This document shows, in pieces, positions 7,057 through 12,650 of a DNA stretch of 12,650 nucleotides. Origin of the DNA: an uncultured Collinsella sp. (GTDB lineage: Bacteria > Actinomycetota > Coriobacteriia > Coriobacteriales > Coriobacteriaceae). The stretch lies in contig CAKTVQ010000033.1 in the NCBI GenBank assembly GCA_934630375.1, positions 1 through 12,650 of the forward strand. The letters are read 5' to 3'. Under the pieces are notes generated by a model. It was not told the DNA's origin, made no database searches, and saw nothing but the letters and a program-made list of their open reading frames with translations. Position 1 is the first letter of the stretch. Each line of letters starts with the position of its first letter. Made by a program: the position numbers and the translations under genes.

Positions 7057-7431
7057 TTGGCCCGTATTAATGGTGTCGACCTCCCGCGTGAGAAGCGCGT
7101 TGAGATCGGTCTGACCTACATTTACGGCATCGGCCGCACCACTGCGACGAAGATCTGCGTCGAGTGCAACGTTAACGTGGATACGCGCGTTAAGGACCTC
7201 ACCGAGGATGAGGTTAACGCCATCCGTGATTATATCGATAAGAACCAGATCATGGTTGAGGGCGACCTCCGCCGTGAGCGCAACCAGAACGTCAAGCGCC
7301 TTATGGACATCGGCTGCAACCGCGGCCTTCGTCACCGCAAGGGCCTCCCGGTCCGCGGCCAGCGCACCCACACTAACGCTCGTACCCGCAAGGGCCCGAA
7401 GCGTCAGATCGGTGCTAAGAAGAAGAAATAA
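7057..7431 (+). CDS. rpsM: 30S ribosomal protein S13
   Basis: This 124-residue protein is S13, in the head of the small subunit. It contacts L5 and P-site tRNA through its basic C-terminal tail. The N-terminus [26 protein letters not shown], the HhH-like GIGRTTA and the C-terminal signature [24 protein letters not shown] are diagnostic, followed by a Lys-rich end. The start is TTG at 7057. The site GAGAGGAG at 7043-7050, six bases upstream, and the canonical MARI N-terminus decide it. The stop is part of the rpsK ribosome-binding site AAGGAG (7430-7435). Confidence 0.98.
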   Translation: MARINGVDLPREKRVEIGLTYIYGIGRTTATKICVECNVNVDTRVKDLTEDEVNAIRDYIDKNQIMVEGDLRRERNQNVKRLMDIGCNRGLRHRKGLPVRGQRTHTNARTRKGPKRQIGAKKKK

Positions 7432-7445
7432 GGAGCGCTAGATAG

Positions 7446-7850
7446 ATGGCTACTGCTAAGAAGAACGTTCGCGCTGCCCGTCTGAAGCGCGCGGACCGTA
7501 AGAACATTTCCGTGGGCCAGGCTCACATTCGTTCTACGTTCAACAACACGATCGTTTCGATCACCGATCCCCAGGGCAACGTCATTTCCTGGAAGTCGGC
7601 TGGCCAGGTGGGCTTCAAGGGCTCCCGTAAGTCCACGCCGTTCGCTGCCCAGATGGCTGCCGAGGCTGCTGCCAAGCAGGCCATGGAGCACGGTATGAAG
7701 AAGGTTTCCGTCTTCGTCAAGGGCCCCGGCTCCGGTCGTGAGACCGCCATCCGCTCCCTCCAGGCTGCTGGCCTCGAGGTCTCGAGCATCCAGGACAAGA
7801 CCCCCATTCCGCACAACGGCTGCCGCCCCAAGAAGCGTCGCCGCGTGTAA
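7446..7850 (+). CDS. rpsK: 30S ribosomal protein S11
   Basis: This 134-residue protein is S11, in the platform of the small subunit near the Shine-Dalgarno helix and E-site m[22 protein letters not shown] and the C-terminal [23 protein letters not shown] identify it clearly. The Lys/Arg-rich N-terminal extension is normal for high-GC Gram-positives. The ATG at 7446 has AAGGAG at 7430-7435, ten bases upstream and overlapping the rpsM stop. rpsD follows after 19 bases. Confidence 0.98.
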   Translation: MATAKKNVRAARLKRADRKNISVGQAHIRSTFNNTIVSITDPQGNVISWKSAGQVGFKGSRKSTPFAAQMAAEAAAKQAMEHGMKKVSVFVKGPGSGRETAIRSLQAAGLEVSSIQDKTPIPHNGCRPKKRRRV

Positions 7851-7869
7851 CTGAAAGGATCGTATCAAT

Positions 7870-8466
7870 ATGGCAATCGACAGGACTCCTGTTCTTAAGC
7901 GCTGCCGTCAGCTCGGGATCGATCCCGCTGAGCTCGGTTACAGCAGCAAGAAGGAATCTATCCGTCAGCCCAAGCGCCGTCGCAAGGAATCTGAGTACGG
8001 CATGCAGCTGCGCGAGAAGCAGAAGGTCAAGTTTATCTATGGCGTTCTGGAGAAGCAGTTCCACGGCTACTTCGACAAGGCCCGCAAGATGAACGGCGTC
8101 ACCGGTGAGAACCTCATGATCATCCTTGAGTCTCGCCTCGACAACGTCGTCTTCCGTCTTGGCTTCGCCCGCACCCGCAAAGAGGCTCGTCAGTCCGTCC
8201 GTCACGGTCACTTCACCGTGAACGGCAAGCGCGTGGACATCCCGTCCTACCGCGTCAAGGCCGGCGACGTCGTCGCTGTCGGCGAGAAGTTCCGTGACCT
8301 CCTCCCCATCAAGGAGGCCCTGATTTCCTCCGAGCGTTTTGAGGTCCCTGGCTGGCTCGAGGTCGATATCGAGAAGCTGTCTGGTAACGTGCTCGCTCTG
8401 CCGACGCGTGAGCAGATCAGCGGTGATATCAACGAGCAGCTCATCGTCGAGCTCTACTCTAAGTAG
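7870..8466 (+). CDS. rpsD: 30S ribosomal protein S4, cysteine-free type
   Basis: This 198-residue protein is S4, a primary 16S rRNA-binding assembly protein at the 5' domain. With S3 and S5 it forms the mRNA entry site, and it is a known autoregulator of its operon in E. coli and B. subtilis. The S4 RNA-binding domain lies at roughly residues 90-150 (SRLDNVVFRLGFARTRKEARQ and VNGKRVDIPSYRV). Only one cysteine is present near the N-terminus (C12), so the zinc-binding CxxC form is absent. The ATG at 7870 is preceded by AAAGGA at 7854-7859. Its location inside the alpha cluster differs from Bacillus, where rpsD is elsewhere. Confidence 0.98.
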   Translation: MAIDRTPVLKRCRQLGIDPAELGYSSKKESIRQPKRRRKESEYGMQLREKQKVKFIYGVLEKQFHGYFDKARKMNGVTGENLMIILESRLDNVVFRLGFARTRKEARQSVRHGHFTVNGKRVDIPSYRVKAGDVVAVGEKFRDLLPIKEALISSERFEVPGWLEVDIEKLSGNVLALPTREQISGDINEQLIVELYSK

Positions 8467-8498
8467 TCCATCCGGGCTGCTGAGGCTGGAGGTAATAC

Positions 8499-9440
8499 AT
8501 GTCAGAATTCATTAGGCCTCAGGTTCAGGTCGAAGAGATCAACGAGACGTCTGCTCGTGTCTCCGTCGAGCCGCTCGAGCGTGGTTACGGCGATACGCTG
8601 GGTAACTCCCTTCGTCGCGTTCTTCTGTCCTCGCTCGAGGGTGCCGCCGTCGAGGCTATTCAGATCGATGGTGCGCAGCACGAGTTCATGACCATCCCTA
8701 ACATGGTCGAGGATGTCACCGACATCGTCCTGAATGTCAAGGGTCTTGTCTTCAGGGCTCTCGGCACGACCGACGAGGCGACCGCCACCATCTCGGTTGA
8801 CGGCCCCTGCGAGGTCACCGGTGCGGACTTCTTTATTCCGTCCGAGTTTGAGCTGGTCAACCCCGAGCAGCACATCGCTACGCTCACCGAGGGTGGCCAT
8901 CTCACCATGAGCATGCGCATCGGCTATGGCCGCGGCTATGTTTCTGGCGAGGCCAACAAGCGCGACAACGATCCCATCGGTGTGATCCACGTCGACTCGC
9001 TGTACTCGCCGGTTTCCCGTTGCGCCAAGCTCGTTGAGGCTTGCCGTGTCGGTCAGCACACCGACTACGACCGCCTTGTCCTCGAGATCGAGACCAATGG
9101 CTCCATCGCCCCGCGCGACGCCGTGGTCCAGGCTGCCAATATCATCAACCAGCATATGGCCGCCTTTATGAACCTTGCCGAGACCCCCGAGGTCGAGGAG
9201 GAGGCTTCGATCTTCGCTCCCGAGGTCACCAACGACAACGCCGAGCTGGACAAGCAGATCGAGGATCTGGACCTTTCCGTCCGTTCCTACAACTGCCTTA
9301 AGCGCGCCAGCATTCACTCGGTCCGTCAGCTCGTTGAGTTCTCGGAGAACGATCTGCTCAACATCCGTAACTTCGGTGTTAAGTCGATCGAGGAAGTGAA
9401 GGACAAGCTTGAGTCCATGGGCCTGAGCCTGAAGGCTTAA
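8499..9440 (+). CDS. rpoA: DNA-directed RNA polymerase alpha subunit
   Basis: This 313-residue protein is the alpha subunit, which dimerises to start assembly of RNA polymerase and contacts UP elements and activators. The N-terminal domain (about 1-230) has RGYGDTLGNSLRRVLLSSL at residues 28-46, the dimerisation signature. An acidic linker (about 222-255) leads to the C-terminal domain. There R262 and N265 in SVRSYNCLK correspond to E. coli R265 and N268, and NFGVKSIEEVKDKL gives the second helix-hairpin-helix with K295. The ATG at 8499 has TGGAGGT at 8487-8493. It lies 32 bases after rpsD and 30 before rplQ. Length matches actinobacterial alpha. Confidence 0.98.
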   Translation: MSEFIRPQVQVEEINETSARVSVEPLERGYGDTLGNSLRRVLLSSLEGAAVEAIQIDGAQHEFMTIPNMVEDVTDIVLNVKGLVFRALGTTDEATATISVDGPCEVTGADFFIPSEFELVNPEQHIATLTEGGHLTMSMRIGYGRGYVSGEANKRDNDPIGVIHVDSLYSPVSRCAKLVEACRVGQHTDYDRLVLEIETNGSIAPRDAVVQAANIINQHMAAFMNLAETPEVEEEASIFAPEVTNDNAELDKQIEDLDLSVRSYNCLKRASIHSVRQLVEFSENDLLNIRNFGVKSIEEVKDKLESMGLSLKA

Positions 9441-9470
9441 TGCTTCGCATATTTGAGGAGAAACTAGACC

Positions 9471-9938
9471 ATGCGTCACAACGTTAAGAAGGGCCTGAAG
9501 CTCGGCACCGATGCGAGCCACACCAAGGCCATGAAGAAGAGCCTTGCTAAGGCCCTCTTCGAGAACGACCGCATCAAGACCACCGAGACCCGCGCTAAGG
9601 CGCTGCGTTCGGTCGTCGACCCGATCATCACTTGGGCCAAGAAGGGCGACCTGCACTCTCGTCGTCTGGCTATCGCCAAGCTCGGCGATAAGCAGCTCGT
9701 TGCCGAGATCTTCGACAAGGCTGCTCAGGGCATGTGGCAGGACCGCAACGGCGGTTACACCCGCATCATGAAGCTCGGTAACCGCAAGGGCGACAACGCT
9801 CCCATCGTTATCATGGAGCTCGTCACCGAGCCTTGCACGCCTAAGGCCAAGAAGGCTGCTCCGGCCCCCAAGAAGGCCGCTGCTCCCAAGAAGGTCGAGG
9901 CCGTCGAGGAGGCTCCTGCTGAGGAGACCGCTGAGTAG
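9471..9938 (+). CDS. rplQ: 50S ribosomal protein L17 with low-complexity tail
   Basis: This 155-residue protein is L17, a large-subunit protein near the polypeptide exit tunnel. The core at residues 1-120 has the diagnostic MRHNVKKGLKLGTDASHTKAM, LFENDRIKTTETRAKALR and a GGYTRIMKLGNRKGDNAPI motif. Residues about 121-155 form a Lys/Ala/Pro-rich then Glu/Ala-rich tail (for example KAAPAPKKAAAPKK), probably disordered; L17 proteins without it are about 115-130 residues. The ATG at 9471 has GAGGAG at 9455-9460. It is the last gene before the strong terminator at 9965-9995. Confidence 0.98.
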   Translation: MRHNVKKGLKLGTDASHTKAMKKSLAKALFENDRIKTTETRAKALRSVVDPIITWAKKGDLHSRRLAIAKLGDKQLVAEIFDKAAQGMWQDRNGGYTRIMKLGNRKGDNAPIVIMELVTEPCTPKAKKAAPAPKKAAAPKKVEAVEEAPAEETAE

Positions 9939-9964
9939 ACATTCCGTCTGCATAGGCTATATTC

Positions 9965-9995
9965 GAGGGGTACGTTCGCGTACCCCTCTTTTTTT
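9965..9995 (+). terminator. Intrinsic terminator after rplQ
   Basis: GAGGGGTACG at 9965-9974 pairs perfectly with CGTACCCCTC at 9979-9988 around the loop TTCG, and seven T residues follow directly at 9989-9995. It starts 26 bases after the rplQ stop. This is a classic rho-independent terminator and marks the end of the ribosomal-protein transcription unit. truA begins 35 bases later, so it needs read-through or a promoter that I could not identify. Confidence 0.95.
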
Positions 9996-10030
9996 GTCGC
10001 GATACCGTTGCTTGTTTGTTTGGAGCGCCC

Positions 10031-10855
10031 ATGACTGCGCCGTTTGATTTCAATTCGATTTCCGAGCTTGACGCTACGCTCGTATTTCGCGTGGCCTATG
10101 ATGGCTCGTCGTATAGCGGGTTTGCCGAGCAGCCGGGACAGACGACGGTTGCGGGGGAGCTGCGTCGAGCTATCGAGACGCTGCTTCGCCGCCCGATCGA
10201 TCTGACGTGCGCGGGGCGTACCGATGCCGGCGTGCATGCCGTGGCTCAGTACATCAGCGTGCCCGTAACGGACGTTGAGCTCGCGTGTACGCGCCGTAGG
10301 TGGCTGCGGGCTATGGATGCCCTGCTGCCCAAAGATATCGCCATAAACGAGGTCTACAAGGCCCGTAAAGGCTTTTCTGCACGTTTTGACGCGCGTTCCC
10401 GTACGTATACGTACCGTATTGCCGATCGAGATGCGCGCCCCGTGCTCTCGCGCGGTGCGGTTTGGTGGCATCGCTATCCGCTGGATGTCGACGCTATGGC
10501 TGCCGCTTGCCCCGCGCTCTTGGGTGAGCAGGACTTCAAGAGCTTTTGCAAGGTCGCCTCGGCCGTTGGCAAGCCTACGCACCGTTGCGTGATGCGCGCC
10601 GAGTTTGGCCACGAAGTCGCGTTTGGCGAGGACATTTTGACCTTCACGATCGAGGGCAACGCGTTTCTGCATTCGATGGTCCGTACGATCGTCGGCACGC
10701 TCGTCGAGATTGGCATGCATCGCCGCGATTCCGAGTGGATGCGCGAGGTTATTGACGCCTGTGATCGTACCGCCGCCGGCCCCACGGCTCCTGCCTGCGG
10801 CCTTACGTTTATGGGCGTGGATTACGATCCCGCCGAGCTTGTCGTGCTCGACTAG
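10031..10855 (+). CDS. truA: tRNA pseudouridine(38-40) synthase TruA
   Basis: This 274-residue enzyme isomerises uridine at positions 38-40 of the tRNA anticodon stem-loop. The catalytic aspartate is D65 in AGRTDAGVHA (61-70). Other family blocks are VAYDGSSYSGF (21-31), RSRTYTYRI (122-130), NAFLHSMVRTIVGTL (210-224) and AGPTAPACGL (249-258). I chose ATG at 10031, with TGGAG at 10021-10025, over an in-frame TTG five codons upstream. The gene starts 35 bases after the rplQ terminator. truA downstream of rplQ is a common arrangement. Codon choice is less biased than in the ribosomal genes, consistent with lower expression. Confidence 0.96.
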   Translation: MTAPFDFNSISELDATLVFRVAYDGSSYSGFAEQPGQTTVAGELRRAIETLLRRPIDLTCAGRTDAGVHAVAQYISVPVTDVELACTRRRWLRAMDALLPKDIAINEVYKARKGFSARFDARSRTYTYRIADRDARPVLSRGAVWWHRYPLDVDAMAAACPALLGEQDFKSFCKVASAVGKPTHRCVMRAEFGHEVAFGEDILTFTIEGNAFLHSMVRTIVGTLVEIGMHRRDSEWMREVIDACDRTAAGPTAPACGLTFMGVDYDPAELVVLD

Positions 10856-10860
10856 GGGAG

Positions 10861-10886
10861 GGTTCGACGCGTCGTGCGTCGACACC
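10861..10886 (+). other. Hairpin just after truA
   Basis: TCGACGC at 10864-10870 pairs with GCGTCGA at 10876-10882 around the loop GTCGT. GGT at 10861-10863 adds three pairs with ACC at 10884-10886 past a single bulged C. It starts five bases after the truA stop. No T-run follows, so it is at best a U-less terminator or a 3'-end-stabilising structure. Confidence 0.45.
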
Positions 10887-11016
10887 TGCCATCTGTGGGC
10901 TGCGCGTGTGCAACATCTGTTCTTGGCGTGCAATACAACCGGTGTCTCATTGCTTTTATTGCCGGGGTGTACCATGAACCACGGTTTGATTTATTGCTGT
11001 CGAGAGGACGGATAAT

Positions 11017-12057
11017 TTGGTTCGACGTGGCTCGCATCCGCGACTTTCGGTGATCCTTGTGGTAGAAGGTTCGCCCAGCTATGCGATGCGTGCGCTCGAG
11101 AGTATCCAGAACCAAGACCTCTACGATTTGCAGATTGTCGTTGTCTGCCGCGATGCTGCGCCCGGTGTGCGCCATTCGCTTCAAGTTGCTGCCGACAGGG
11201 ACATCCATATTGATTTGATTGACGTCGAGGACGCGAAGCGCGGCGCTTGTCTACGTGCCGGTTTTGCTGCCTCGCGCGGCTCTCAAATCATCGCCATGAA
11301 CGCCGATGAGTGGTTTGCTCCGCAATCCCTTTCCAAGATGGTCGATATCGCGTGCGATACTGCGGCAGACATAGTGTTCCCCACGGTGTCGCTCGATCGC
11401 TATGATGCACATCGAGAGCGCCATTCGCGCGTCTTGGATGCTACTCATATTTCCATTGATAGCAAATCTTCGATGGTGGCCGGGCTGCCCCAGCTGATTT
11501 TAGGCGGCCTAGTCGTTCAGACCTCTGGCGTGATGTATAGCCGTCTGCTGTTTGAGGCATGCCTGTCACACGGCAAGGCGTACCGTACGGTTGAGTTTAT
11601 GGCATATGCGCTCTCGCAGGCGCAGCGCGTCTCCGGCTGCGGCGACGCTTGTTTCCACGCGGTGGCACCTAAGCTTACAGATGCCTTTGATCCCACCATG
11701 TATGCTAGGGTAGCCGATGACACCCGAGCGCTCGACGAGCTTGCGGACTCACTCTCGGAAGCAGATAGCGGTGGTCGGCTCAAGCTGGCAAGCCAAAAGT
11801 TCTACTTTGCCGGACTGGTCGCCTGCATCGAGAATTTGTGTCTGAGCCCGCATGGGGTGTCGTCAATCGAGCGTTCTGCCCGCATGCGTGATATGCTCGA
11901 GGCGCCTAGAACCCGTCAGATGGTCGCCGCGCTCAAGGACAACCATCGGGGACTGGGTCTGTTGTTTGGGCCGATTGCCAGCGCCAAGCCCGCGCGCTGC
12001 GTGATGTGTACGCATCTGGCAGCTTTTCTTAACCGGACGGGCGCAAAAACCGCCTAA
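11017..12057 (+). CDS. Glycosyltransferase family 2-like protein, degenerate
   Basis: This 346-residue protein begins like a GT-A fold sugar transferase. LSVILVVEGSPSYAMRALESIQNQ at residues 10-33 matches the nucleotide-sugar-binding start, and RGACLRAGFAASRGSQIIAMNADEWFAP at 75-102 is the region where family 2 enzymes carry DxD. Here it reads N95-A96-D97-E98. The following GVMYSRLLFEA (171-181) resembles the usual acceptor-side segment. At 192-193 VE stands where active enzymes often have ED. The C-terminal 130 residues are unrecognised. No signal peptide or membrane helix is seen, so it is probably cytosolic. The start is TTG at 11017, with AGAGG at 11003-11007. Activity, sugar and acceptor cannot be told; a pseudoenzyme is possible. 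Confidence 0.6.
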   Translation: MVRRGSHPRLSVILVVEGSPSYAMRALESIQNQDLYDLQIVVVCRDAAPGVRHSLQVAADRDIHIDLIDVEDAKRGACLRAGFAASRGSQIIAMNADEWFAPQSLSKMVDIACDTAADIVFPTVSLDRYDAHRERHSRVLDATHISIDSKSSMVAGLPQLILGGLVVQTSGVMYSRLLFEACLSHGKAYRTVEFMAYALSQAQRVSGCGDACFHAVAPKLTDAFDPTMYARVADDTRALDELADSLSEADSGGRLKLASQKFYFAGLVACIENLCLSPHGVSSIERSARMRDMLEAPRTRQMVAALKDNHRGLGLLFGPIASAKPARCVMCTHLAAFLNRTGAKTA

Positions 12058-12068
12058 ACGGCTCATTA

Positions 12069-12096
12069 CGAAACAAACTTGCATAGAATTGTTTCG
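12069..12096 (+). repeat. Inverted repeat after the glycosyltransferase-like gene
   Basis: CGAAACAA at 12069-12076 and TTGTTTCG at 12089-12096 form a perfect 8-bp inverted repeat around 12 bases. The right arm overlaps a second palindrome, TTTCGAAA at 12092-12099. The loop contains TTGCATA at 12079-12085, which resembles the half-site of actinobacterial ARG boxes. No T-run follows. It could be a 3'-end hairpin of the upstream gene or an operator for argR. Confidence 0.45.
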
Positions 12097-12133
12097 AAAT
12101 GCGTTCTTATACACAAAAGCCTTCAAATAGCGT

Positions 12134-12156
12134 TAAACTATTCAATCACTGATTGA
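12134..12156 (+). promoter_or_regulatory. Operator-like palindrome and -10-like box before argR
   Basis: TCAATCA at 12142-12148 and TGATTGA at 12150-12156 form a perfect palindrome around a single C, 33 bases before the argR start. A weak -10-like TAAACT (4 of 6) lies at 12134-12139. No good -35 was found at the right distance. The position fits a repressor site over the transcription start or early leader. ArgR often controls its own gene, but this site does not match the usual TGAAT-ATTCA ARG box orientation. Confidence 0.35.
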
Positions 12157-12189
12157 TTGTCTCCGCCATCTTTTGGAGAGAGGGTTTGT

Positions 12190-12627
12190 ATGGCTAAAAA
12201 ACGCAATGGGCGCCAGGATGCCATTAGAGATATTGTGCGCAATAAGGATGTCCGCACGCAGCGCGTGCTGGTTGATGAGCTCCGTGCTATGGGCTTTGAT
12301 TGCACGCAGGCGACTGTCTCTCGCGATATTGCCGACATGGGGCTGCGTAAGCTCCCTGAGGGCATCTATGTTCTGGCAGAGGACTTGCACCTGCAGCGTA
12401 TGGTTTCCGAGCTCGTAACGGGCGTTCTGCGTACCGATAATCTGGTTATGATCAAGGCTCAGCCTGGCACGGCTTCCGGCATCGCCGCCGCCGTTGATGC
12501 GGCAGAGTTGCCCGATGTGCTTGGCTCGCTTGCCGGCAACGATACGATTTTGGTTATTGCCCAGACGGCCGAGGACGGCGAGCGTCTCGAGGCGCTGATC
12601 AATAAGCTGAGCAATTCTCGCAAGTAG
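12190..12627 (+). CDS. argR: Arginine repressor ArgR
   Basis: This 145-residue protein is an ArgR/AhrC-family transcription regulator, normally a hexamer that senses L-arginine and controls arginine synthesis and breakdown. The N-terminal winged helix (about 1-62) contains the signature TQATVSRDIADMGLRKLP at residues 39-56. The C-terminal oligomerisation and arginine-binding domain (about 75-145) has QPGTASGIAAAVD (91-103) and LAGNDTILVI (114-123). The usual GDDT is GNDT here: N117 replaces the aspartate equivalent to E. coli D128. ATG at 12190 was chosen, with AGGG at 12181-12184, over upstream in-frame starts because MAKKRNGRQ fits the family. The gene is complete and is the last in the window. 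Confidence 0.94.
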   Translation: MAKKRNGRQDAIRDIVRNKDVRTQRVLVDELRAMGFDCTQATVSRDIADMGLRKLPEGIYVLAEDLHLQRMVSELVTGVLRTDNLVMIKAQPGTASGIAAAVDAAELPDVLGSLAGNDTILVIAQTAEDGERLEALINKLSNSRK

Positions 12628-12650
12628 GCGTGCGGGTCGTGCGCTCGGCA

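Noticed and set aside
8502..9953. A 483-codon open frame on the minus strand opposite rpoA and rplQ
   Set aside because: It is in exact codon register with both sense genes, which share a frame. It stays open because the sense genes avoid TTA, CTA and TCA codons. The product is Leu/Val/Asp-rich with no recognisable domain, and the sense proteins are certain.
1..12650. A novel defence, mobile or metabolic system
   Set aside because: I found no transposase, integrase, direct-repeat array, toxin-antitoxin pair or unknown gene cluster. Twenty of the 21 genes belong to well-known core families.

Overview
This is a long stretch of the spc and alpha ribosomal-protein operons, followed by truA, a degenerate glycosyltransferase-like gene and argR. 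All 21 genes I support are on the + strand. The DNA is GC-rich, with strong codon bias and mostly good Shine-Dalgarno sites. The order combines secY-adk-map-infA (as in Gram-positives) with rpsD inside the alpha cluster. The proteins include a zinc-type S14, a zinc-type L36, an adenylate kinase with a four-cysteine LID and an L17 with a Lys/Ala/Pro tail. These point to an actinomycete-related, high-GC Gram-positive. From the flavour of the proteins I would guess the Coriobacteriia, for example Collinsella, but that is inference and was not tested by search.

Layout. Positions 1-213 carry no recognisable gene. They hold a promoter-like element and a potential leader hairpin before rplE; rplX, the usual upstream neighbour, is not in the window. 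Next come rplE, rpsN, rpsH, rplF, rplR, rpsE, rpmD, rplO, secY, adk and map. From rplR onward the genes are tightly packed, with overlapping or touching stops and starts. About 100 AT-richer bases before infA hold a second promoter-like element with an inverted repeat. infA and rpmJ (37 codons) are separated by a 150-base spacer that can fold into a long stem. rpsM, rpsK, rpsD, rpoA and rplQ follow, and the run closes with a textbook intrinsic terminator at 9965-9995.

After the terminator come truA, the glycosyltransferase-like gene and argR. The AT-richer gap before argR contains two clear inverted repeats. No gene-free stretch exceeds 300 bases.

The genes work together: ribosomal proteins of both subunits, initiation factor IF-1, RNA polymerase alpha, the Sec translocon channel that receives exported nascent proteins, methionine aminopeptidase that trims new N-termini, and adenylate kinase for nucleotide balance. 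I see no mobile element, CRISPR array, tRNA or rRNA, and no undescribed multi-gene system. The points most worth a second look are the separate-looking start of the operon at rplE, the structured spacers, the degenerate glycosyltransferase and an Asp-to-Asn change in the arginine-binding motif of ArgR.
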